From Lysinibacillus pinottii (lineage in GTDB: Bacteria; Bacillota; Bacilli; Bacillales_A; Planococcaceae), in contig NZ_JANTOO010000013.1 of the NCBI RefSeq assembly GCF_024753545.1, positions 62,001-126,000 on the forward strand: 64,000 bases of DNA, read 5' to 3'. The position numbers were made by a program, and so were the translations under genes. This document shows, piece after piece, positions 50,830-59,805 of this stretch (within the stretch, counting starts at the first letter, position 1; every line of letters starts with the position of its first letter). The notes under the pieces were generated by a model. It searched no databases. It saw only the letters and a list, made by a program, of their open reading frames with translations, and was not told where the DNA came from.

Positions 50830-52113
50830 ATGAAAAAACAATTTGGTTTACGACTTAAATTGGTGTTATTTGTGAGCGTGCTAGCATTAATTACTTACAG
50901 TATCAGTTTTATATTTATTGAATTCTTACAACCGACCTTCTTCCCAAGTATTAATGGAAAAGTATTTCAAGTGGTGACGTATGCATTAGGAATCACATGG
51001 TCAGGTATATTGGCTGCCATCTTTAGCGTGATCTTAATTAAACCTTTACAACAACTTGAGCATTCCGCAACTCTAGTAGCAGAGGGGAAAATTGGGCAGG
51101 ATGTTCAGATGCCTAAAACAAACGATGAGATTCGTTCGGTTGCAGAGGCATTTCAACAAATGGTATTAAATTTACGTCAAATGGTGGAAAGTATTGACCA
51201 AAATTTTCAACAGACCAATCAATCGATTATTCAGCTCTCAGATGAAGCGGGAGTCGCTACTCGAAAAGCAGAAGGTATTGCTTCAACCGTTAAGCATATT
51301 TCGGCAGGAGCTGAAGCATCTGCGACAGCTGTACAAGATACCGCTGAGGCAATTGAGGATGTACGAGCTCTTGCGACAGAAGTAAATAGTAGAGCAGAAG
51401 CATCGGCATCACAATCTAAAGAGATTTTACATAATTTATCGACAACAACAAATGCAATCGAAACATTAGTTAATAGTATTCAACAAATAGCTACTGGTAA
51501 CAATGAGGCATTAAAAAGCATTCATGCTTTAGAAGAAAATGCTGGCCAAGTAGAGCGCATTATTGGCTTAGTTGGTGATATTGCGGCACAAACAAATTTA
51601 CTAGCTTTAAATGCATCTATTGAAGCGGCTCGTGCTGGAGAACATGGAAAAGGCTTCGCTGTGGTTGCGGAGGAAGTGCGTGGTTTAGCAGATGAAAGTG
51701 CAAAAGCTGTGCAAGGGATTACAGCTCTAATCCAATCTATGCAGCAAAATGTTGAAGTCGTAGTCAAACAAATGAATGAACAGGTAGCATTTGCAACGAA
51801 AGAAGCAGATCGCGTATCTGAAACAACAACAGCTGTAGAAGGTATGTCGTCTAACGTACATGAAATGGCAACAGCGATTGTAGAGATATCTTCACTAATT
51901 GAACAGCAGATGCATAATATTGAAACTACTGCTCGTCAATCACAAGAAGTGGCTGCAATTGCAGAGGAAACATCAGCAGGTGCACAAGAAGTTCGTAGTG
52001 CGGCTGAAGAACAAGCCTACGCCATTGAACAAGTAGAGCACCTAGCGCAAAGTTTAAAAAAGCAATCAGAAGCTTTGCATAAAGTGATTCAACAATTTGA
52101 TCGACAGGCTTAG
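50830..52113 (+). CDS. Methyl-accepting chemotaxis protein without an extracellular sensor domain
   Basis: Two membrane segments (about 10-30 and 45-70) enclose only about 16 residues outside the cell, so there is no room for a ligand domain. A HAMP domain (about 70-125) follows. The long signalling coiled coil has the tip motif IGLVGDIAAQTNLLALNASIEAARAGEHGKGFAVVAEEVR (positions near 240-280; here only the family name matters). It would signal to CheA/CheW from membrane state, HAMP or partner input. ATG after GAGGAG with short spacing. It interrupts the ywlE-rpiB order seen in B. subtilis. Confidence 0.9.
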   Translation: MKKQFGLRLKLVLFVSVLALITYSISFIFIEFLQPTFFPSINGKVFQVVTYALGITWSGILAAIFSVILIKPLQQLEHSATLVAEGKIGQDVQMPKTNDEIRSVAEAFQQMVLNLRQMVESIDQNFQQTNQSIIQLSDEAGVATRKAEGIASTVKHISAGAEASATAVQDTAEAIEDVRALATEVNSRAEASASQSKEILHNLSTTTNAIETLVNSIQQIATGNNEALKSIHALEENAGQVERIIGLVGDIAAQTNLLALNASIEAARAGEHGKGFAVVAEEVRGLADESAKAVQGITALIQSMQQNVEVVVKQMNEQVAFATKEADRVSETTTAVEGMSSNVHEMATAIVEISSLIEQQMHNIETTARQSQEVAAIAEETSAGAQEVRSAAEEQAYAIEQVEHLAQSLKKQSEALHKVIQQFDRQA

Positions 52114-52123
52114 TCACAAAAAG

Positions 52124-52169
52124 CTGTTTATAAATGCGGTGAAAAATCGGATTTATAGACAGTTTTTTT
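52124..52169 (+). terminator. Terminator after the chemotaxis gene
   Basis: A 12-bp stem (CTGTTTATAAAT with ATTTATAGACAG, one G-U pair) and T7. Confidence 0.88.
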
Positions 52170-52452
52170 ATTTTTGGAAAAAATAGTGATACAGTTTGTC
52201 CACTGTAAATAAAAAATGAGAAAAACTTTAGTAGATAGAATATTACAACAAAAGACCATTATCCGAATTTATTAACATGATATTCACAATATCCACAGAA
52301 AAAGAGATATAAAAGTGAATGATTTTTAGCTAAGTAACAATAAATGTTCGTCTTTTAGGAGAAATCAGCATAAAAATACAAGAAAAATCGTGTTATTCTT
52401 CAGAAAGAAGTGGTACACTAAGGTTGACTATAATTCGAAAAGAGGGAACCCA
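52170..52452. other. Intergenic region before rpiB with DnaA-box-like sites
   Basis: Without a gene. Three sequences close to DnaA boxes stand nearly side by side: TTATTAACA (52269), ATATTCACA (52280) and ATATCCACA (52289), each one mismatch from TTATNCACA. No clear promoter was recognised for rpiB. Confidence 0.4.
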
Positions 52453-52890
52453 GTGAGAATAGCAATTTCTTCTGATCACGGAGGTAACAACCTACGTCGT
52501 GAGATCATGCAGCTACTAGATGAGCTTCATATTAGCTACGAAGATTTTGGTCCACAATCTGCGGATTCAGTAGACTATCCGGATTACGCAAAGCCAGTTT
52601 CTGATGGTGTAGCCAACGGAGAATTTGATAAAGGTATTTTAATTTGTGGCACGGGAATTGGTATGTCTATTGCTGCAAATAAGGTGAAAGGTATTCGTTG
52701 TGCATTAGTGCATGATGTATTTAGTGCAAAGGCAACGCGATGCCATAATGACTCTAATATTTTAGCTATGGGTGAACGTGTTATTGGCCCAGGTCTTGCA
52801 CGTGAAATTGTCCAAACTTGGCTAGAAACTGAGTTTGAAGGTGGTCGTCATACACGACGCATAGAAAAAATTACGGAACTTGAGCAATAA
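52453..52890 (+). CDS. rpiB: Ribose-5-phosphate isomerase B
   Basis: Interconverts ribose 5-phosphate and ribulose 5-phosphate; the RpiB/LacAB fold. N-terminal IAISSDHGGNNLR, the ICGTGIGMSIAANK phosphate/active-site loop and the HDVFSAKATRCHNDSNI segment are clear. GTG start at 52453 after AGAGGGAA; the 21-codon upstream frame is rejected. 145 aa. Confidence 0.94.
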   Translation: MRIAISSDHGGNNLRREIMQLLDELHISYEDFGPQSADSVDYPDYAKPVSDGVANGEFDKGILICGTGIGMSIAANKVKGIRCALVHDVFSAKATRCHNDSNILAMGERVIGPGLAREIVQTWLETEFEGGRHTRRIEKITELEQ

Positions 52891-52975
52891 AGGATTGTTA
52901 TTCCATATATGACATTCATCAAGGATGTCATGTATGGCATGATTTTAATGGCTATAAATGAAGGAGCTGAGCTTA

Positions 52976-53518
52976 ATGGTTGTAAAACAAATACGAACGC
53001 ATTTGACTCAGTTACTCAGTGAATTTGAAGAGCAGGTAACATTACGACCTCATACAATTTTTGTCGTAGGATGCTCTACATCTGAAGTGATTGGTCAGAA
53101 AATTGGCACAGCAGGTGCATTGGAGATAGGAGAAGCCATTTTCGAGCCGTTACAAGAATTCGCAATGAAACACCAGCTACATTTAGCGTTTCAAGGCTGT
53201 GAGCATATTAATCGTGCTATTACGATGGAGGCATCAACTGCTGAACAATTTGGCTACGATCCAGTGGCGGTAGTCCCAGTACGTACAGCTGGTGGCTCTA
53301 TGTCCGCTTATGCCTATACGCGATTTACTAATCCTGTGGTTGTTGAAACCATTCAGGCACATGCAGGTATAGATATTGGACAAACATTAATTGGTATGCA
53401 CTTGAAAGCAGTAGCTGTCCCAGTTCGCACATCAGTGAAAATGGTGGGAGAAGCAGTGGTGACGATTGCAACAACACGCCCAAAGCTAATTGGCGGGGAA
53501 CGTGCTGTATATAAATAA
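52976..53518 (+). CDS. ywlG: DUF436 (TIGR01440) family protein YwlG
   Basis: A 180-residue soluble protein recognised as the YwlG family from sequence (FVVGCSTSEVIGQKIGT, CEHINRAITME) and from its place between rpiB and glyA. The family fold is known but function is not established. ATG at 52976 after AAGGAGCTGAG; the ATG at 52958 precedes that site. Confidence 0.9.
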   Translation: MVVKQIRTHLTQLLSEFEEQVTLRPHTIFVVGCSTSEVIGQKIGTAGALEIGEAIFEPLQEFAMKHQLHLAFQGCEHINRAITMEASTAEQFGYDPVAVVPVRTAGGSMSAYAYTRFTNPVVVETIQAHAGIDIGQTLIGMHLKAVAVPVRTSVKMVGEAVVTIATTRPKLIGGERAVYK

Positions 53519-53546
53519 TAAAGGATACTAGGAGGCTTTTTCTAAC

Positions 53547-54788
53547 ATGGCATATGAAAAATTAGCAGTACAAGACAAAGCAGTATTAGAAGGAATTCTT
53601 GCAGAAAAAAAACGTCAACAAGCAAATATCGAATTGATTGCATCTGAAAATTTTGTATCCGAAGCAGTTATGGAAGCGCAAGGTTCTGTACTGACAAATA
53701 AATACGCAGAAGGTTATCCAGGTAAACGCTACTATGGTGGCTGTGAACATGTAGACGTAGTTGAAGATATTGCACGTGATCGTGTGAAAGAAATCTTTGG
53801 TGCAGAATACGCAAACGTGCAACCACACTCTGGTGCGCAAGCAAATATGGCTGTATACCACACAATTTTAGAACCAGGCGATACGGTTCTTGGTATGAAC
53901 CTTTCTCATGGTGGTCACTTAACACATGGATCTCCTGTAAACTTCTCTGGTATTCTTTATAATTTTGTGGAATATGGTGTAACAAAGGACACACAAGTTA
54001 TCGATTATGAGGATGTACGTCAAAAAGCATTAGAACATAAGCCGAAACTTATAGTTGCGGGAGCTTCTGCGTACCCACGTGAAATTGACTTCTCTAAATT
54101 CCGTGAAATCGCAGATGAAGTAGGTGCATACTTCATGGTGGATATGGCACACATAGCTGGTCTTGTAGCTGTCGGTGAGCATCAATCGCCAGTTCCATAT
54201 GCAGACTTTGTTACATCGACTACACATAAAACATTACGTGGACCACGTGGCGGATTAATTCTTGCATCGAAAGAATGGGAGCAAAAATTAAACAAGTCTG
54301 TATTCCCAGGAATTCAAGGTGGGCCATTAATGCATGTCATTGCTGCTAAAGCTGTAGCATTTGGCGAAGTACTGCAACCAGAATTTAAAGACTATGCAAA
54401 ACAAATAAAATTGAATGCAAAAGCTTTAGCCGAAGTCCTTATTGCTGAGGGTGTTGAAATTGTATCTGGCGGTACAGATAACCACTTATTACTATTAAAC
54501 GTTAAATCTCTTGGTCTGACAGGTAAAGTAGCAGAACATGCATTAGATGAAGTGGGTATTACAACTAACAAAAACACAATCCCTTACGATACGGAGTCTC
54601 CATTTGTTACTTCAGGTATTCGTATCGGTACACCAGCTGTTACATCTCGTGGCTTTAAAGAGGAAGATATGAAAGAAGTGGGTGCAATTATTGCAGCAGT
54701 TCTTAAAAACCCTGAAGATGAAGCAGTTAAAGCGGACGCAAAAGATCGCGTAAAAGCATTAACAGATAAACATCCATTATACGCTTAA
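53547..54788 (+). CDS. glyA: Serine hydroxymethyltransferase
   Basis: PLP enzyme converting serine and tetrahydrofolate to glycine and 5,10-methylene-THF. The PLP lysine is in VTSTTHKTLRGPRGG, and ELIASENFVS and HSGAQANMAVY are typical. 413 aa is standard. ATG after AGGAGGC. No glycine or THF riboswitch is visible upstream. Confidence 0.97.
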   Translation: MAYEKLAVQDKAVLEGILAEKKRQQANIELIASENFVSEAVMEAQGSVLTNKYAEGYPGKRYYGGCEHVDVVEDIARDRVKEIFGAEYANVQPHSGAQANMAVYHTILEPGDTVLGMNLSHGGHLTHGSPVNFSGILYNFVEYGVTKDTQVIDYEDVRQKALEHKPKLIVAGASAYPREIDFSKFREIADEVGAYFMVDMAHIAGLVAVGEHQSPVPYADFVTSTTHKTLRGPRGGLILASKEWEQKLNKSVFPGIQGGPLMHVIAAKAVAFGEVLQPEFKDYAKQIKLNAKALAEVLIAEGVEIVSGGTDNHLLLLNVKSLGLTGKVAEHALDEVGITTNKNTIPYDTESPFVTSGIRIGTPAVTSRGFKEEDMKEVGAIIAAVLKNPEDEAVKADAKDRVKALTDKHPLYA

Positions 54789-54797
54789 TATCATTCT

Positions 54798-54844
54798 AAA
54801 ACTGTGTTTAAAGTGGGAAATTCACTTTAAACACAGTTTTTTAT
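54798..54844 (+). terminator. Terminator after glyA
   Basis: An 18-bp perfect stem (54798-54815 with 54823-54840), 7-nt loop, T run. Confidence 0.97.
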
Positions 54845-55068
54845 TTTGAAAAGTAGGTCGAACAATGAAATACATATTTTTTCTAATTAAGAATAATAAC
54901 ACTCTTATTTTTGAATAAATTTACATATAATCGATAGAAAGGGATTATTATAGTTGGCTGAGGTCAGATTGTGTACTAAAAAAGAAGTTTTTTTTAATAA
55001 AAGTGAAAATTTAATTAAATTTTATGTACAATGGAAATGGGATGAAGTGATAGAGAAGGAGGGGTTGG

Positions 55069-57225
55069 ATGGTCACTAAATCGTTAGATATAGATAATGA
55101 TGCCTTATTAAATAGTATTCTCAATTTAGGGGATAATTCTAAGGAAAGCTTCGTAATTTTTGATGCAACAAATCATCATAGTATAGTAGAGTGTAATGAA
55201 TCTTTTTGTAGTCTTACAAATGCTTCAAGGTCACAAATCCTAAAAACAAATTATTTTACATGGCTATTAGATGAAAAAAAGACAACCATAAAAAAGATTA
55301 AAGAAAAAATACATAATGGTATCATGGTACAAGCGAAGCTACATCATAAAGGTATCGATAAACCCCCATTTTGGGCTGAAATTCAAGCTCTACCATTTCG
55401 AAACGATGCAAATGTAACGCAATATGTGCTAGTCCTTATGAAGGACGTTACGTATTATCATACGGAAGATTTCTTAATGCGTTTAGAAAATGATATGTAT
55501 AAGGCGATAGAGAGAGATAGCTCTTTTGAGCAAAAGATGCATATTATTTGTCGCGGACTGGATGAGTTTTTTATGCCGAATACTTCCAGTATGGTACTCA
55601 TCAAAACGGAGAGCAATTTATTACAGACTTTTATGGATAATGGTAGATCAAAAGATGTACCGAGATGCTGTGAAAATACCGACTTTTTTACGAAGGTTAT
55701 GCAATCAGAAACCTCTATTTTTATTGAAAATTTGGATGAGGTGCATATTCCAGATGAGCATAGACAATTTGCTGCTTTTTCACACAAAGCGTATGGATTA
55801 TTTATACCTATACGCAATCAACAGCGACAAGTAATAGGGCTTTTTTCAATATATTATCAGCAAGCACATAGTGACCTTGCATATTTCACAAATATGTTTC
55901 GAAAAGTTAGTGCACTGGTTGCCTTAGCATATACGTATGCAAGAACACAGAGAAAAATATGGGATTTAGCCTATACCGACATTACAACAGGTTTACCTAA
56001 TCGTCATAGCTTTGTGAATTGCCTCGAAAAAGAGGCTGAACGTGGACAAAATGGTTATATTAAAATTGTGAAACCAAGCGAATTTCATCAAGTGGTTGAA
56101 CTGTATGGACGTGAATTTGGTGATGAATTATTAAGGCAGCTCGCCAAACGTCTAGAGCAAGACAAGCCAGGGGATCGCGAATATATTGCGAGATTTACAA
56201 GCTCTAGTCTTATTCTATCCACGATGACCTTTAATGAAAATTTAAATAATTATGAAAGGCGCATCAAGGAGACGATTCGGCAGCCCTTTATAATAGGAGG
56301 AAAGCAAATTTACATCACGTTAAAAACAGGGATTGCTTCCTTTAATGATGCTATAAAAATTAATGATGCAATTCGGTTTGCAGATAATGCGCTTTCGTCT
56401 GCTACTGATAAACCGGGTACACATACAGAAATTTTTACGACAGAAAAAAATGACGTTCTAGTACAGCAAATGACAGTATTAAATCATTTGTCCCAAGCAA
56501 TCAAAAATAAAGAAATTACAGTCCATTTACAGCCAAAAGTAGATTTACGTAATGGAGAGATTCAAAGTATAGAGGCACTTGCACGATGGGTATCCCCGAA
56601 GCTGGGCTTTGTGTCTCCAGCCATCTTTATTCCAGTAGCGGAAAGTGCGGGAAAGGTTAGAGAAATTGACGTTCAAGTTTTAGAAATTGTGCTATCGTGG
56701 CTGGCAGAACGTCAAAAGGTAGGGAAGAAATTAGTGAAAATAGCGGTCAATATTTCACCAGATCATTTCTACTATACGCATTTCGTTCAAGATACGCTAA
56801 AGCTCGTTAGGAAATATGAAATAGATCCAAGTAATATTATATTAGAGGTAACAGAAAATATAGGGTTAGTAGACTTCCAATCTGCCTTTACAATTATTCA
56901 GGAATTAAAAAGCTATGGTTTCAAAACATCCGTGGATGATTTCGGAACAGGATTTTCTTCATTGAGCTATCTGCAACAATTACCATTCACAGAATTAAAA
57001 ATTGACAGAAGCTTTATTAATGCCTTAGAGGACCCTGCAACGCTTGCTATTGTACGCTCAATTATTCAATTGGCATTAAACTTAGGAATGATCTCTGTTG
57101 CAGAGGGAATAGAAACAGAAGAACAGGTTGAAATACTCCGTGCTTTAGGTTGTACAGTCGGACAGGGGTATTTCTATTTTAAGCCAATGGCAATAGAACA
57201 ATTAGATACAATTCTGGATCAATAA
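55069..57225 (+). CDS. PAS-GAF-degenerate GGDEF-EAL protein, probable c-di-GMP phosphodiesterase
   Basis: 718 aa, no membrane segment. A PAS-like domain (about 20-130) and a GAF-like domain (about 145-285) precede a GGDEF-fold domain. The GGDEF catalytic motif is replaced by FTSSS (about residues 373-380), so no cyclase activity is expected. The EAL domain keeps the EAL motif (IEALARW, about 500), VNISP, EVTEN, DDFGTGFSSL, KIDRSF, VAEGIET and QGYFYFKP, so it looks catalytically intact. The protein likely degrades c-di-GMP in response to a cytosolic signal. ATG after GAAGGAGG. It separates glyA from upp, which are close neighbours in B. subtilis. Confidence 0.9.
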   Translation: MVTKSLDIDNDALLNSILNLGDNSKESFVIFDATNHHSIVECNESFCSLTNASRSQILKTNYFTWLLDEKKTTIKKIKEKIHNGIMVQAKLHHKGIDKPPFWAEIQALPFRNDANVTQYVLVLMKDVTYYHTEDFLMRLENDMYKAIERDSSFEQKMHIICRGLDEFFMPNTSSMVLIKTESNLLQTFMDNGRSKDVPRCCENTDFFTKVMQSETSIFIENLDEVHIPDEHRQFAAFSHKAYGLFIPIRNQQRQVIGLFSIYYQQAHSDLAYFTNMFRKVSALVALAYTYARTQRKIWDLAYTDITTGLPNRHSFVNCLEKEAERGQNGYIKIVKPSEFHQVVELYGREFGDELLRQLAKRLEQDKPGDREYIARFTSSSLILSTMTFNENLNNYERRIKETIRQPFIIGGKQIYITLKTGIASFNDAIKINDAIRFADNALSSATDKPGTHTEIFTTEKNDVLVQQMTVLNHLSQAIKNKEITVHLQPKVDLRNGEIQSIEALARWVSPKLGFVSPAIFIPVAESAGKVREIDVQVLEIVLSWLAERQKVGKKLVKIAVNISPDHFYYTHFVQDTLKLVRKYEIDPSNIILEVTENIGLVDFQSAFTIIQELKSYGFKTSVDDFGTGFSSLSYLQQLPFTELKIDRSFINALEDPATLAIVRSIIQLALNLGMISVAEGIETEEQVEILRALGCTVGQGYFYFKPMAIEQLDTILDQ

Positions 57226-57253
57226 CTTACTTTGGTCAAAGAAAATTTAATAA

Positions 57254-57305
57254 AAGGAGTCACCTTAAATTTATTTTTGAGGCGATTCCTTTTTTCTGTT
57301 ATACT
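57254..57305 (+). promoter_or_regulatory. Terminator overlapped by the upp promoter
   Basis: AAGGAGTCACCT (57254-57265) pairs with AGGCGATTCCTT (57280-57291; one G-U, one mismatch) and T6 follows. TTGAGG (57277-57282), 17-bp spacer and TATACT (57300-57305) form a promoter overlapping the terminator 3' arm. Confidence 0.7.
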
Positions 57306-57349
57306 AGTTGAGATAAAAATGAAATCCGAACGGTTAGGAGAGAATCCCT

Positions 57350-57979
57350 TTGAGCAAAGTCTATGTATTTGATCATCCACTAATCCAACACAAATTAACT
57401 TATATTCGCGACAAGAATACAGGTACAAAAGAATTTCGTGAGCTAGTAGACGAAGTAGCAACACTTATGGCATTTGAAATTACACGTGATATGCCGGTGG
57501 AAGAAATTGAAATTGAAACACCTGTAACGATTGCTAAAACAAAAGTACTTTCTGGTAAAAAGCTTGCAATTGTACCGATTCTACGTGCAGGAATTGGTAT
57601 GGTAGATGGTGTACTAAAGCTTATCCCAGCCGCAAAAGTTGGACATATTGGTCTTTATCGTGACCCTGAAACATTAAAACCAGTTGAATATTACGCAAAG
57701 CTTCCAGCAGATGTGGAAGAACGTGATTTTATTATCGTAGATCCAATGTTAGCAACTGGTGGTTCAGCAGTGGAAGCTATTCACTCATTGAAAAAACGTG
57801 GAGCTAAAAACATTAAATTCATGTGCTTAATCGCTGCACCAGAGGGTGTCAAAGCTATTCAAGAAGAGCATTCAGACGTAGATATTTATATTGCTGCTTT
57901 GGATGAAAAACTAAACGATCATGGTTATATTGTACCAGGTCTAGGTGATGCCGGAGACCGCCTATTCGGCACGAAGTAA
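57350..57979 (+). CDS. upp: Uracil phosphoribosyltransferase
   Basis: Salvages uracil to UMP using PRPP. N-terminal KVYVFDHPLIQHKLTYIR, the PRPP loop VDPMLATGGSAVEAI and the C-terminal uracil-binding GYIVPGLGDAGDR are diagnostic. TTG start at 57350, 8 nt after AGGAGAG. 209 aa. Normally adjacent to the atp operon; here mnaA intervenes. Confidence 0.97.
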   Translation: MSKVYVFDHPLIQHKLTYIRDKNTGTKEFRELVDEVATLMAFEITRDMPVEEIEIETPVTIAKTKVLSGKKLAIVPILRAGIGMVDGVLKLIPAAKVGHIGLYRDPETLKPVEYYAKLPADVEERDFIIVDPMLATGGSAVEAIHSLKKRGAKNIKFMCLIAAPEGVKAIQEEHSDVDIYIAALDEKLNDHGYIVPGLGDAGDRLFGTK

Positions 57980-58023
57980 AAATGGTGTTATGAAATTTCC
58001 TCATTTAGGAAACTAATAATTTG

Positions 58024-58054
58024 TGAAAGCGTCCTTCAAATTTGAAGGGCGTTT
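58024..58054 (+). other. Hairpin between upp and mnaA
   Basis: GAAAGCGTCCTTC pairs with GAAGGGCGTTTC (12 bp, one bulged G) around a 6-nt loop, but no T run follows. It may be a processing or stability element, not a terminator. Confidence 0.5.
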
Positions 58055-58149
58055 CATAGTATGTTTAGGTAAGTACTCCTCATGTTGGACTTCAACTGGT
58101 GTGGTGTCCTTTTCATACAATAACAAAAAGGACGGTGCAGATCGTTTTG

Positions 58150-59268
58150 ATGAAAAAATGGAAAGTAATGACGATTTTTGGTACAAGACCAGAAGCAATT
58201 AAAATGGCTCCTCTTGTTTTAGAGTTACAAAAGTATCCTGAGCAAATAGAATCTATTGTCACAGTAACGGCACAACATCGCCAAATGCTAGATCAAGTAC
58301 TAGAGACATTTGAAATAACACCAAACTATGATTTAAATATAATGAAAGATCGTCAAACATTAATTGATGTGACGACAAACGCATTACAAGGTTTGGATCA
58401 AGTAATGAAAGAAGCTCAGCCAGATATCGTATTGGTACACGGTGATACAGCGACGACTTTTATTGCAAGCTTGGCGGCGTTTTATAACCAAATCGCAATT
58501 GGACATGTGGAAGCAGGACTGCGAACTTGGAACAAGTATTCACCATACCCAGAAGAAATGAATCGTCAGTTAACAGGTGTAATGGCTGATTTACATTTTG
58601 CGCCAACCGAAGTATCTAAAAAGAATCTTATCGATGAAAATAAGAATGCTGATACCATTTTTGTTACAGGTAATACAGCGATTGATGCATTGGCAACAAC
58701 TGTTAGTGAACATTACACGCATCCCGTATTAGATAAAATTGGCAAAGATCGCATGATTTTATTAACAGCACATCGACGCGAAAATCTGGGTGAGCCAATG
58801 CGTCATATGTTCAAAGCAATTACAAGAATTTTAGCTGAGCATGATGATGTTCAAGTAGTATATCCGGTGCATATGAATCCTGCAGTAAGAGAAATCGCGA
58901 ATGAAATTTTAGGTGACAATGAACGAGTACATTTAATAGAGCCACTTGAAGTATTTGATTTCCATAACTTTGCAGCGAATTCTTACATGATTTTAACAGA
59001 CTCAGGTGGCGTCCAAGAAGAGGCACCATCATTAGGGAAGCCAGTACTTGTCCTTAGAGACACAACAGAGCGCCCAGAAGGAATTGCAGCTGGAACGCTA
59101 AAGCTAGCAGGAACTGAAGAAGATACTATTTACACTTTAGCTAAAGAATTGTTAACGGATAAAAAGGCTTATGAGGCGATGGCACATGCATCAAATCCAT
59201 ATGGTGATGGACATGCATCTAAACGAATTGTAGAGGCATTGCTAGTTTTTTTACAAAAAACTAAATAA
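58150..59268 (+). CDS. mnaA: UDP-N-acetylglucosamine 2-epimerase (non-hydrolysing)
   Basis: Interconverts UDP-GlcNAc and UDP-ManNAc, the donor for the teichoic-acid linkage unit. VMTIFGTRPEAIKMAPL, TVTAQHRQMLDQVL, VHGDTATTF, HVEAGLRT, LTAHRRENLGEP and TDSGGVQEEAPSLGKP all match the family. ATG 58150 is chosen by homology to MKKxKVMTxFGTRPEAIK; its Shine-Dalgarno is poor and a GTG at 58135 or TTG at 58147 is possible. 372 aa. Confidence 0.94.
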   Translation: MKKWKVMTIFGTRPEAIKMAPLVLELQKYPEQIESIVTVTAQHRQMLDQVLETFEITPNYDLNIMKDRQTLIDVTTNALQGLDQVMKEAQPDIVLVHGDTATTFIASLAAFYNQIAIGHVEAGLRTWNKYSPYPEEMNRQLTGVMADLHFAPTEVSKKNLIDENKNADTIFVTGNTAIDALATTVSEHYTHPVLDKIGKDRMILLTAHRRENLGEPMRHMFKAITRILAEHDDVQVVYPVHMNPAVREIANEILGDNERVHLIEPLEVFDFHNFAANSYMILTDSGGVQEEAPSLGKPVLVLRDTTERPEGIAAGTLKLAGTEEDTIYTLAKELLTDKKAYEAMAHASNPYGDGHASKRIVEALLVFLQKTK

Positions 59269-59320
59269 TGTACTATATTTAATTCGAAAAAATAAGTCTA
59301 ATGTACCTATTGAGTTGGGT

Positions 59321-59362
59321 AAGCTAATTTATGAGCATAATTATGTCGTAAATTAGCTTTTT
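59321..59362 (+). terminator. Terminator after mnaA
   Basis: An 11-bp perfect stem (AAGCTAATTTA with TAAATTAGCTT), 17-nt loop and T5. Confidence 0.88.
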
Positions 59363-59469
59363 CTATGAGTCAAGAAAAAGAGAACATTTGAAACTATGAA
59401 ATTTCATACACAAATTTGTCAACAATTTGACAAGAGTATATAGGTTGTGAAGTTTTTCTCTATTACCAA

Positions 59470-59498
59470 TTGACTTCAAATATCTCCTATTGTATGCT
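59470..59498 (+). promoter_or_regulatory. ATP synthase operon promoter
   Basis: TTGACT (59470-59475), 17-bp spacer and TATGCT (59493-59498), placed after the mnaA terminator and 300 nt before atpI. Confidence 0.75.
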
Positions 59499-59504
59499 TA
59501 CAAA

Positions 59505-59805
59505 GGGTAAGAATGATAAGGGTTTCAGTTCATAATTAGGACGTTGAAACACTTGTTATATCAACTTTCTACTAAATTGACAGTTCAAAATAAAACTGTC
59601 GATTTGCAACGTTTTGTGCGTTTCGGTTTTTACCGAGTTGGTAAGGGGTGTAAGTTATTTTTTGGGTATTTACACCTGTAATTGAAATGACTCTCCCATT
59701 ACTATTCCGCTGTGAGTAGTGCCTTTCACTGCTCTTTTCTGATTTCACATGGTGGTCAGCAAACGCTTTCAATACTCGAAAATTTGATTCAGGAGATTAC
59801 AACCA
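59505..59805 (+). other. Long structured leader of the atp operon
   Basis: About 300 nt without a credible gene. Four short hairpins follow each other: GACAGTT with AACTGTC (59579-59600), CGG with CCG around TTTTTA (59625-59636), GGTGTAA with TTACACC (near 59646-59674), and GAGTAGTG with CACTGCTC (59713-59735). The atpI ribosome site AGGAG is at 59791. Confidence 0.55.

Noticed and set aside
58024..58054. Terminator after upp
   Set aside because: A good stem but no T run on either side; listed only as a hairpin.
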